A DNA stretch of 64,000 nucleotides from Arenicola marina (taxonomy: Eukaryota > Annelida > Polychaeta > Arenicolidae), in assembly GCA_964019135.1 (NCBI GenBank), contig OZ025250.1:51769357-51833356 (forward strand). Direction: 5' to 3'. Below are positions 32,401 to 42,201 of this stretch, piece by piece. Below the pieces are notes generated by a model, which did not search any database, was not told where the DNA came from, and worked only from the letters and a program-made list of their open reading frames with translations. The translations under genes were made by a program, and so were the position numbers. Position 1 is the first letter of the stretch, and each line of letters begins with the position of its first letter.

Positions 32401-35400
32401 TCGCGCCCTCCCCAGTATCAAGCAATTACTCCTGCGCCAACTGTAGAACCACTGTCGCGTCGCGCCCTCCCCAGTATCAAGCAATTACTCCTGCGCCAAC
32501 AGTAGAACCACTGTCGCGTCGCGCCCTCCCCAGTATCAAGCAATTACTCCTGTGCCAACTGTAGAACCACTGTCGCGTCGCGCCCTCCCCAGTATCAAGC
32601 AATTACTCCTGCGCCAACTGTAGAACCACTGTCGCGTCGCGCCCTCCCCAGTATCAAGCAATTACTCCTGCGCCAACTGTAGAACCACTGTCGCGTCGCG
32701 CCTTCCCCAGTATCAAGCAATTACTCCTGTGCCAACTGTAGAACCACTGTCGCGTCGCGCCCTCCCAAGTATCAAGCAATTACTTCTGCGCCAACAGTAG
32801 AACCACTGTCGCGTCGCGCTCTCCCCAGTATCAAGCAATTACTCCTGCGCCAACTGTAGAACCACTGTCGCGTCGCGCCCTCCCCAGTATCAAGCAATTA
32901 CTCCTGCGCCAACTGTAGAACCACTGTCGCGTCGCGCCCTCCCCAGTATCAAGCCAATTACTCCTGCGCCAACTGTAGAACCACTGTCGCGTCGCGCCCT
33001 CCCCAGTATCAAGCCAATTACTCCTGCGCCAACTGTAGAACCACTGTCGCGTCGCGCCCTCCCCAGTATCAAGCAATTACTCCTGCGCCAACTGTAAAAA
33101 CACTGTCGCGTCGCGCCCTCCCCAGTATCAAGCAATTACTCCTGCGCCAACTGTAGAACCACTGTCGCGTCGCGCCTTCCCCAGTATCAAGCAATTACTC
33201 CTGCGCCAACTGTAGAACCACTGTCGCGTCGCGCCCTCCCCAGTATCAAGCCAATTACTCCTGCGCCAACTGTAGAACCACTGTCGCGTCGCGCCTTCCC
33301 CAGTATCAAGCAATTACTCCTGCGCCAACAGTAGAACCACTGTCGCGTCGCGCTCTCCCCAGTATCAAGCAATTACTCCTGCGCCAACTGTAGAACCACT
33401 GTCGCGTCGCGCCCTCCCCAGTATCAAGCAATTACTCCTGCGCCAACTGTAGAACCACTGTCGCGTCGCGCTCTCCCCAGTATCAAGCAATTACTCCTGC
33501 GCCAACTGTAGAACCACTGGCGCGTCGCGCCCTCCCCAGTATCAAGCAATTACTCCTGCGCCAACTGTAGAACCACTGTCGCGTCGCGCCCTCCCCAGTA
33601 TCAAGCAATTACTCCTGCGCCAACTGTAGAACCACTGTCGCGTCGCGCCTTCCCCAGTATCAAACAATTACTCCTGCGCCAACTGTAGAACCACTGTCGC
33701 GTCGCGCCCTCCCCAGTATCAAGCAATTACTCCTGCGCCAACTGTAGAACCACTGTCGCGTCGCGCCCTCCCCAGTATCAAGCCAATTACTCCTGCGCCA
33801 ACTGTAGAACCACTGTCGCGTCGCGCCTTCCCCAGTATCAAGCCAATTACTCCTGCGCCAACTGTAGAACCACTGTCGCGTCGCGCCCTCCCCAGTATCA
33901 AGCCAATTACTCCTGCGCCAACTGTAGAACCACTGTCGCGTCGCGCCCTCCCCAGTATCAAGCAATTACTCCTGCGCCAACTGTAGAACCACTGTCGCGT
34001 CGCGCCCTCCCCAGTATCAAGCAATTACTCCTGCGCCAACAGTAGAACCACTGTCGCGTCGCGCCCTCCCCAGTATCAAGCAATTACTCCTGTGCCAACT
34101 GTAGAACCACTGTCGCGTCGCGCCCTCCCCAGTATCAAGCAATTACTCCTGCGCCAACTGTAGAACCACTGTCGCGTCGCGCCCTCCCCAGTATCAAGCA
34201 ATTACTCCTGCGCCAACTGTAGAACCACTGTCGCGTCGCGCCTTCCCCAGTATCAAGCAATTACTCCTGTGCCAACTGTAGAACCACTGTCGCGTCGCGC
34301 CCTCCCAAGTATCAAGCAATTACTTCTGCGCCAACAGTAGAACCACTGTCGCGTCGCGCTCTCCCCAGTATCAAGCAATTACTCCTGCGCCAACTGTAGA
34401 ACCACTGTCGCGTCGCGCCCTCCCCAGTATCAAGCAATTACTCCTGCGCCAACTGTAGAACCACTGTCGCGTCGCGCCCTCCCCAGTATCAAGCAATTAC
34501 TCCTGCGCCAACTGTAGAACCACTGGCGCGTCGCGCCCTCCCCAGTATCAAGCAATTACTCCTGCGCCAACTGTAGAACCACTGTCGCGTCGCGCCCTCC
34601 CCAGTATCAAGCAATTACTCCTGCGCCAACTGTAGAACCACTGTCGCGTCGCGCCTTCCCCAGTATCAAACAATTACTCCTGCGCCAACTGTAGAACCAC
34701 TGTCGCGTCGCGCCCTCCCCAGTATCAAGCAATTACTCCTGCGCCAACTGTAAAACCACTGTCGCGTCGCGCCCTCCCCAGTATCAAGCAATTACTCCTG
34801 CGCCAACTGTAGAACCACTGTCGCGTCGCGCCTTCCCCAGTATCAAGCAATTACTCCTGCGCCAACTGTAGAACCACTGTCGCGTCGCGCCCTCCCCAGT
34901 ATCAAGCAATTACTCCTGCGCCAACTGTAGAATCACTGTCGCGTCGCGCCCTCCCCAGTATCAAGCAATTACTCCTGCGCCAACTGTAGAACCACTGGCG
35001 CGTCGCGCCCTCCCCAGTATCAAGCAATTACTCCTGCGCCAACTGTAGAACCACTGTCGCGTCGCGCCCTCCCCAGTATCAAGCAATTACTCCTGCGCCA
35101 ACTGTAGAACCACTGTCGCGTCGCGCCTTCCCCAGTATCAAACAATTACTCCTGCGCCAACTGTAGAACCACTGTCGCGTCGCGCCCTCCCCAGTATCAA
35201 GCAATTACTCCTGCGCCAACTGTAAAACCACTGTCGCGTCGCGCCCTCCCCAGTATCAAGCAATTACTCCTGCGCCAACTGTAGAACCACTGTCGCGTCG
35301 CGCCTTCCCCCGTATCAAGCAATTACTCCTGCGCCAACTGTAGAACCACTGTCGCGTCGCGCCCTCCCCAGTATCAAGCAATTACTCCTGCGCCAACTGT

Positions 35401-38400
35401 AGAATCACTGTCGCGTCACGCCCTCCCCAGTATCAAGCAATTACTCCTGTGCCAACTGTAGAACCACTGTCGCGTCGCGCCTTCCCCAGTATCAAACAAT
35501 TACTCCTGCGCCAACTGTAGAACCACTGTCGCGTCGCGCCCTCCCCAGTATCAAGCAATTACTCCTGCGCCAACTGTAGAACCACTGGCGCGTCGCGCCC
35601 TCCCCAGTATCAAGCAATTACTCCTGCGCCAACTGTAGAACCACTGTCGCGTCGCGCCCTCCCCAGTATCAAGCAATTACTCCTGCGCCAACTGTAGAAC
35701 CACTGTCGCGTCACGCCCTCCCCAGTATCAAGCAATTACTCCTGTGCCAACTGTAGAACCACTGTCGCGTCGCGCCTTCCCCAGTATCAAACAATTACTC
35801 CTGCGCCAACTGTAGAACCACTGTCGTGTCGCGCCCTCCCTAGTATCAAGCAATTACTCCTGCGCCAACTGTAGAACCACTGTCGCGTGGCGCCCTCCCC
35901 AGTATCAAGCAATTACTCCTGTGCCAACTGTAGAACCACTGTCGCGTCGCGCCCTCCCCAGTATCAAGCAATTACTCCTGCGCCAACTGTAGAACCACTG
36001 TCGCGTCGCGCCCTCCCCAGTATCAAGCAATTACTCCTGCGCCAACTGTAGAACCACTGTCGCGTCGCGCCTTCCCCAGTATCAAGCAATTACTCCTGTG
36101 CCAACTGTAGAACCACTGTCGCGTCGCGCCTTCCCCAGTATCAAGCAATTACTCCTGCGCCAACTGTAGAACCACTGTCGCATCGCGCTCTCCCCAGTAT
36201 CAAGCAATTACTCCTGCGCCAACTGTAGAACCACTGTCGCGTCGCGCCCTCCCCAGTATCAAGCCAATTACTCCTGCGCCAACTGTAGAACCACTGTCGC
36301 GTCGCGCCCTCCCCAGTATCAAGCAATTACTCCTGCGCCAACTGTAGAACCACTGTCGCGTCGCGCCCTCCCCAGTATCAAGCCAATTACTCCTGCGCCA
36401 ACTGTAGAACCACTGTCGCGTCGCGCCCTCCCCAGTATCAAGCAATTACTCCTGCGCCAACTGTAGAACCACTGTCGCGTCGCGCCCTCCCCAGTATCAA
36501 GCAATTACTCCTGCGCCAACAGTAGAACCACTGTCGCGTCGCGCCCTCCCCAGTATCAAGCAATTACTCCTGTGCCAACTGTAGAACCACTGTCGCGTCG
36601 CGCCTTCTCCAGTATCAAGCAATTACTCCTGCGCCAACTGTAGAACCACTGTCGCGTCGCGCCTTCCCCAGTATCAAGCAATTACTCCTGCGCCAACCGT
36701 AGAACCACTGTCGCGTCGCGCCCTCCCCAGTATCAAGCAATTACTCCTGCGCCAACTGTAGAACCACTGTCGCGTCGCGCCCTCCCCAGTATCAAGCAAT
36801 TACTCCTGCGCCAACTGTAGAACCACTGTCGCGTCGCGCCTTCCCCAGTATCAAGCAATTACTCCTGTGCCAACTGTAGAACCACTGTCGCGTCGCGCCC
36901 TCCCAAGTATCAAGCAATTACTTCTGCGCCAACAGTAGAACCACTGTCGCGTCGCGCTCTCCCCAGTATCAAGCAATTACTCCTGCGCCAACTGTAGAAC
37001 CACTGTCGCGTCGCGCCCTCCCCAGTATCAAGCAATTACTCCTGCGCCAACTGTAGAACCACTGTCGCGTCGCGCCTTCTCCAGTATCAAGCAATTACTC
37101 CTGCGCCAACTGTAGAACCACTGTCGCGTCGCGCCTTCCCCAGTATCAAGCAATTACTCCTGTGCCAACTGTAGAACCACTGTCGCGTCGCGCCCTCCCA
37201 ACTATCAAGCAATTACTCCTGCGCCAACAGTAGAACCACTGTCGCGTCGCGCTCTCCCCAGTATCAAGCAATTACTCCTGCGCCAACTGTAGAACCACTG
37301 TCGCGTCGCGCCCTCCCCAGTATCAAGCAATTACTCCTGCGCCAACTGTAGAACCACTGTCGCGTCGCGCTCTCCCCAGTATCAAGCAATTACTCCTGCG
37401 CCAACTGTAGAACCACTGGCGCGTCGCGCCCTCCCCAGTATCAAGCAATTACTCCTGCGCCAACTGTAGAACCACTGTCGCGTCGCGCCCTCCCCAGTAT
37501 CAAGCAATTACTCCTGCGCCAACTGTAGAACCACTGTCGCGTCGCGCCTTCCCCAGTATCAAACAATTACTCCTGCGCCAACTGTAGAACCACTGTCGCG
37601 TCGCGCCCTCCCCAGTATCAAGCAATTACTCCTGCGCCAACTGTAAAACCACTGTCGCGTCGCGCCCTCCCCAGTATCAAGCAATTACTCCTGCGCCAAC
37701 TGTAGAACCACTGTCGCGTCGCGCCTTCCCCAGTATCAAGCAATTACTCCTGCGCCAACTGTAGAACCACTGTCGCGTCGCGCCCTCCCCAGTATCAAGC
37801 CAATTACTCCTGCGCCAACTGTAGAACCACTGTCGCGTCGCGCCTTCCCCAGTATCAAGCCAATTACTCCTGCGCCAACTGTAGAACCACTGTCGCGTCG
37901 CGCCCTCCCCAGTATCAAGCCAATTACTCCTGCGCCAACTGTAGAACCACTGTCGCGTCGCGCCCTCCCCAGTATCAAGCAATTACTCCTGCGCCAACTG
38001 TAGAACCACTGTCGCGTCGCGCCCTCCCCAGTATCAAGCAATTACTCCTGCGCCAACAGTAGAACCACTGTCGCGTCGCGCCCTCCCCAGTATCAAGCAA
38101 TTACTCCTGTGCCAACTGTAGAACCACTGTCGCGTCGCGCCCTCCCCAGTATCAAGCAATTACTCCTGCGCCAACTGTAGAACCACTGTCGCGTCGCGCC
38201 CTCCCCAGTATCAAGCAATTACTCCTGCGCCAACTGTAGAACCACTGTCGCGTCGCGCCTTCCCCAGTATCAAGCAATTACTCCTGTGCCAACTGTAGAA
38301 CCACTGTCGCGTCGCGCCCTCCCAAGTATCAAGCAATTACTTCTGCGCCAACAGTAGAACCACTGTCGCGTCGCGCTCTCCCCAGTATCAAGCAATTACT

Positions 38401-41400
38401 CCTGCGCCAACTGTAGAACCACTGTCGCGTCGCGCCCTCCCCAGTATCAAGCAATTACTCCTGCGCCAACTGTAGAACCACTGTCGCGTCGCGCCCTCCC
38501 CAGTATCAAGCCAATTACTCCTGCGCCAACTGTAGAACCACTGGCGCGTCGCGCCCTCCCCAGTATCAAGCAATTACTCCTGCGCCAACTGTAGAACCAC
38601 TGTCGCGTCGCGCCCTCCCCAGTATCAAGCAATTACTCCTGCGCCAACTGTAGAACCACTGTCGCGTCGCGCCTTCCCCAGTATCAAACAATTACTCCTG
38701 CGCCAACTGTAGAACCACTGTCGCGTCGCGCCCTCCCCAGTATCAAGCAATTACTCCTGCGCCAACTGTAAAACCACTGTCGCGTCGCGCCCTCCCCAGT
38801 ATCAAGCAATTACTCCTGCGCCAACTGTAGAACCACTGTCGCGTCGCGCCTTCCCCAGTATCAAGCAATTACTCCTGCGCCAACTGTAGAACCACTGTCG
38901 CGTCGCGCCCTCCCCAGTATCAAGCAATTACTCCTGCGCCAACTGTAGAATCACTGTCGCGTCGCGCCCTCCCCAGTATCAAGCAATTACTCCTGCGCCA
39001 ACTGTAGAACCACTGGCGCGTCGCGCCCTCCCCAGTATCAAGCAATTACTCCTGCGCCAACTGTAGAACCACTGTCGCGTCGCGCCCTCCCCAGTATCAA
39101 GCAATTACTCCTGCGCCAACTGTAGAACCACTGTCGCGTCGCGCCTTCCCCAGTATCAAACAATTACTCCTGCGCCAACTGTAGAACCACTGTCGCGTCG
39201 CGCCCTCCCCAGTATCAAGCAATTACTCCTGCGCCAACTGTAAAACCACTGTCGCGTCGCGCCCTCCCCAGTATCAAGCAATTACTCCTGCGCCAACTGT
39301 AGAACCACTGTCGCGTCGCGCCTTCCCCCGTATCAAGCAATTACTCCTGCGCCAACTGTAGAACCACTGTCGCGTCGCGCCCTCCCCAGTATCAAGCAAT
39401 TACTCCTGCGCCAACTGTAGAATCACTGTCGCGTCACGCCCTCCCCAGTATCAAGCAATTACTCCTGTGCCAACTGTAGAACCACTGTCGCGTCGCGCCT
39501 TCCCCAGTATCAAACAATTACTCCTGCGCCAACTGTAGAACCACTGTCGCGTCGCGCCCTCCCCAGTATCAAGCAATTACTCCTGCGCCAACTGTAGAAC
39601 CACTGGCGCGTCGCGCCCTCCCCAGTATCAAGCAATTACTCCTGCGCCAACTGTAGAACCACTGTCGCGTCGCGCCTTCCCCAGTATCAAGCAATTACTC
39701 CTGCGCCAACTGTAGAACCACTGTCGCGTCACGCCCTCCCCAGTATCAAGCAATTACTCCTGTGCCAACTGTAGAACCACTGTCGCGTCGCGCCTTCCCC
39801 AGTATCAAACAATTACTCCTGCGCCAACTGTAGAACCACTGTCGTGTCGCGCCCTCCCTAGTATCAAGCAATTACTCCTGCGCCAACTGTAGAACCACTG
39901 TCGCGTGGCGCCCTCCCCAGTATCAAGCAATTACTCCTGTGCCAACTGTAGAACCACTGTCGCGTCGCGCCCTCCCCAGTATCAAGCAATTACTCCTGCG
40001 CCAACTGTAGAACCACTGTCGCGTCGCGCCCTCCCCAGTATCAAGCAATTACTCCTGCGCCAACTGTAGAACCACTGTCGCGTCGCGCCTTCCCCAGTAT
40101 CAAGCAATTACTCCTGTGCCAACTGTAGAACCACTGTCGCGTCGCGCCTTCCCCAGTATCAAGCAATTACTCCTGCGCCAACTGTAGAACCACTGTCGCA
40201 TCGCGCTCTCCCCAGTATCAAGCAATTACTCCTGCGCCAACTGTAGAACCACTGTCGCGTCGCGCCCTCCCCAGTATCAAGCCAATTACTCCTGCGCCAA
40301 CTGTAGAACCACTGTCGCGTCGCGCCCTCCCCAGTATCAAGCAATTACTCCTGCGCCAACTGTAGAACCACTGTCGCGTCGCGCTCTCCCCAGTATCAAG
40401 CAATTACTCCTGCGCCAAATGTAGAACCACTGTCGCGTCGCGCCCTCCCCAGTATCAAGCAATTACTCCTGCGCCAACTGTAAAACCACTGTCGCGTCGC
40501 GCTCTCCCTAGTATCAAGTTTCCATCTGGCCCAAATAGTAAGACTCTGGTTTGCTGTTGGATGTGTCTTCCACTTACTTGTGTTCTTTAAGCTGCGCTCG
40601 CTTTCTGCTCTCATCCTCCTGGTGAAGAACCTTCTTGAGCTGGGAGAAGAGCTGGTGTTTCTCGGTCTTCATCGACTCCAGCTTGATGTGAAGCTGGCCA
40701 ATCTTTCCATTGCACAGAGCAAGAAAAACATATTCTAAGTTTATTCTTACTTTTCGGCATATGATTCTATAGTACACGAAAGCAACATACAGTAATGTTA
40801 TATATACTATGGGGAGGTCCATTTAGTGTAGTTACGGTTTAGATGCGTATTTATATTGTTATTAAATAAACAGGCAAGACATGAAACAATGGATAGATAA
40901 AGCCCAAACATTGATACAGGTATATTATCAAAGTTACAATAAGGAAAACCCAATTCAACACCTATAGCATACAAGATATACATGTATATACAAATATCAG
41001 TACCATTTTAAACTGGATAAAATTTACAATGGGTTAAATAATTTTAAGAAGTAATGGCTCTAAGCACCTGGTCTTTGGTCTGCTCCAAAGTCAAGCTGTC
41101 TTCTTCCTCCTTCTTCTTTCTCAATTCTCTTTCCTTCTTTAATCTCTCCATCTCTTCATCATGTTCTTGCTCTAACAAATGCATGCAGAGAAAAATGATT
41201 TTCAATATTTTTGACAATAGAAGCCAATCCAACATATGATATCGCTACTCATATCAAGATACATGAATTACCTTTCAACTTTATGTAGATTTATATGATA
41301 CAGATGATACAAAAATTACCCCAAAAACAGATCATATGCTATTTAAGGTCGAGAGCGGGCGGCACCTGGCACATTTTTTCAGAACTAAATTCAACCATTT

Positions 41401-42201
41401 ATTTTTTTAATTTTTAGGGTCAAATTTTAACCAATATCAATCTATGTCACATCAAATAATATTTCCTCCACCAAAATTGCATGAATTTGATGTATTACAA
41501 GCAAATACCAAGATATTTAGTGATTGCATATATGCGCCGAAAGGCACAATTGTGACAATTCTTCGTTTTGGGCCTATTTTATGGCCAATTTTGTTACAAT
41601 AGAGCTTATAGAACAAAAGTTAGTTCAGAAACATATCGTTTTTTTTGTTATTTTTGTATTCACCATGACGCTAGGCTTCATCAGGCAGTTTTTTGGGGAA
41701 GTCTGTCGACCAGTTTTTATAGGGGATTTCAAAACATTGAGAAAAAAACACATTTATAGGATTTTCCCATTGACCGCCATGTTAAAGCCAATTTGACAAA
41801 AATGCCCTAAACATTTTTTTCGTGAAGTGACATATATTTTGTATTACATTTTCAGGTAGATACATACATGATACTTATCTAGAGAATTTTTTTTTTAAAT
41901 CCGTCAACTAATTTTTTTTCACCCCCCTACTCGCCCTCGACTAAGTTTGGGAAATATATATCAAGCCATTCTTCTCCATAATACAGTCATTGTATCATCA
42001 TTTCCTATCAACTAGAGAGTATCTGTTCAGCCACCACCATCATCTGAACCCCTGGAAACACCAGTGACTGATGGAATCTCACCTTTCTTTTTGTTATCCC
42101 GCTCCCTCATGATGTGTCTCTTCAGAGCTTGGTACATGGCTCTTGTCATCTTCTGTCTTTCAATCATTACACCAGGCATTGTTGTTAAGAGAGCCTCAAA
42201 A
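26329..42201 (-). CDS. GPS2: GPS2, G protein pathway suppressor 2, complete coding gene
   Basis: A nuclear subunit of the NCoR/SMRT-HDAC3-TBL1 corepressor complex, also linked to JNK and ubiquitin signalling in vertebrates. Nine coding exons join in phase to 418 aa (human 327): 42201-42083 (ATG at 42179), 41171-41068, 40702-40578, 30097-29971, 29746-29620, 29307-28963, 28423-28314, 27684-27541, 26406-26329. Diagnostic matches: MPGVMIERQK with ALKRHIMRER (1-26; human MPALLERPK, ALHRHIMMER), a charged coiled coil (33-57), DSLTLEQTKDQ (57-67), EKHQLFSQLKKVLHQED (81-97; human EKHQLFLQLKKVLHEEE), SLSLQQQLEHANQKSGFS (320-337; human LSLQKQMEHANQQTGFS). The middle is longer than in human and rich in Pro, Gln, Ser and Tyr. 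A 5' UTR intron is implied by the acceptor at 42,202. Intron 3 exceeds 10 kb. Confidence 0.94.
26641..27430. repeat. 43-bp minisatellite in the last GPS2 intron, about 18 copies
   Basis: The unit is 43 bp with the core GTACTTAGTCAATAAAGCCA then GGGACAGCTCATC. Units differ at several positions (GATTGCAG versus GAACTCGG). It does not resemble a neighbouring exon edge. Confidence 0.92.
27541..27684 (-). CDS. GPS2: GPS2 coding exon 8
   Basis: Residues 346-393: PYMPPQQAAMIVASQQSSPQ, then GSIVTGYPVRTQ to APTQ. The acceptor is GTTGTCTTCCAG and the donor GACCCAG|GTGAGTG. Its Gln/Pro-rich, disordered character agrees with the family's C-terminal half. Confidence 0.87.
28314..28423 (-). CDS. GPS2: GPS2 coding exon 7
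   Basis: Residues 309-345: YLNSPHAAAP then SLSLQQQLEHANQKSGFSED. This matches the human C-terminal block LSLQKQMEHANQQTGFS and confirms identity far from the N-terminal domain. The acceptor is TTATCTCAG and the donor CAACAG|GTGCGTG. Confidence 0.94.
28761..28992 (-). repeat. 29-bp minisatellite copied from the exon 6 donor junction
   Basis: Eight copies at exactly 29-bp spacing (28,761; 28,790; 28,819; 28,848; 28,877; 28,906; 28,935; 28,964). On the minus strand each reads CAACGGCTGCCCCAGCCAG|G followed by TATGTAGGT. The first copy is the exon end itself, so seven decoy donors follow the real one. Confidence 0.95.
28963..29307 (-). CDS. GPS2: GPS2 coding exon 6
   Basis: Residues 194-309, the largest exon. 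It is Gln/Pro/Ser/Tyr-rich and contains an internal 7-residue repeat (QHQAPPT-like, about five copies). It ends GYQVQRLPQP. The acceptor is GATTATTGCAG and the donor CAGCCAG|GTATGTAGG. Low-complexity composition fits a disordered linker. Confidence 0.87.
29620..29746 (-). CDS. GPS2: GPS2 coding exon 5
   Basis: Residues 152-193 plus one base: QGVKRQRSPSPPPAAMYQHF, then YPPISYAQVKQEPYQAP. It holds an RSPSPPP motif and an Ile-Ser-Tyr-rich stretch. VKQEP resembles a sumoylation consensus (psi-K-x-E), which is notable because vertebrate GPS2 is sumoylated. The donor is CCCCAA|GTAAGCAG. Confidence 0.85.
29738..29866 (-). repeat. About 50-bp triplication of the exon 5 acceptor junction
   Basis: Three copies of an acceptor-plus-exon-start segment. 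On the minus strand they read TGACGTCAG|CAAGGGGTGA (real), TGACGTCATCAAGGGGTTA and CACGTCAG|CAAGGGGTCA. GGTTGACATGGTGTGTGTTT lies between them. The farthest copy keeps an AG at the same place. Confidence 0.8.
29971..30097 (-). CDS. GPS2: GPS2 coding exon 4
   Basis: Residues 109-151: EMISLQQYHPGIQVPGH, then MQTHMPPRPTKYMHVPV to MVP. The acceptor is CTCTCTTACAG and the donor GTACCG|GTGAGTC. It joins exon 3 directly in frame across the 10.5-kb intron. The sequence is not conserved with human but is of the expected Pro/Gln/His-rich type. Confidence 0.85.
30107..30698. other. Intron 3 sequence beside the 59-bp array
   Basis: Unique intronic DNA between the array and exon 4. I see no exon or repeat here beyond short C-rich runs near 30,580-30,625. 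Confidence 0.5.
30699..40519. repeat. Giant 59-bp satellite-like array, about 166 copies, in GPS2 intron 3
   Basis: Units of 59-60 bp (AATTACTCCTGCGCCAACTG, TAGAACCACTGTCGCGTCGC, GCCCTCCCCAGTATCAAG) run without break for about 9.8 kb. The units are CpG-dense and nearly identical. Higher-order duplication is clear: 31,281-32,820 matches 32,821-34,360 at an exact 1,540-bp offset. About 33,650-36,330 matches 37,667-40,350 at 4,017-4,018 bp. Both share private variants such as CCTTCCCCCG and GCGTGGCG. The unit does not match any GPS2 exon edge. There are no unique spacers, so it is not a CRISPR array. Confidence 0.97.
40578..40702 (-). CDS. GPS2: GPS2 coding exon 3
   Basis: Residues 68-108 plus two bases, with EKHQLFSQLKKVLHQEDESR, the best-conserved block of the family. 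The acceptor is ATGGAAAG and the donor CACAA|GTAAGTGG. The giant 59-bp array begins about 60 bp into the next intron. Confidence 0.94.
41068..41171 (-). CDS. GPS2: GPS2 coding exon 2
   Basis: Residues 33-67: QEHDEEMERLKKERELRKKK then EEEDSLTLEQTKDQ, a strongly charged coiled-coil segment matching human MSLEETKEQ at its end. The acceptor is ATTTGTTAG and the donor GACCAG|GTGCTT. Confidence 0.92.
41345..41945. mobile_element. Possible worn MITE in GPS2 intron 1
   Basis: AAGGTCGAGAGCGGGC at the left is a partial inverse of GCCCTCGACTAAG at the right, about 600 bp apart. The interior is AT-rich with no coding signal. The ends match only partly, so this is tentative. Confidence 0.35.
42083..42201 (-). 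CDS. GPS2: GPS2 first coding exon
   Basis: Acceptor TTTATTTCAG precedes 42,201, so at least one noncoding exon lies upstream. The ATG is at 42,179-42,177 (ACAATGCC) and encodes residues 1-32 plus one base. The upstream FEALLTT reading is 5' UTR. The donor is AAGAAAG|GTGAGA. Confidence 0.9.

Noticed and set aside
30699-40519. CRISPR-like direct repeats
   Set aside because: There are no unique spacers between units, the context is an intron of an animal gene, and the structure is a head-to-tail satellite.
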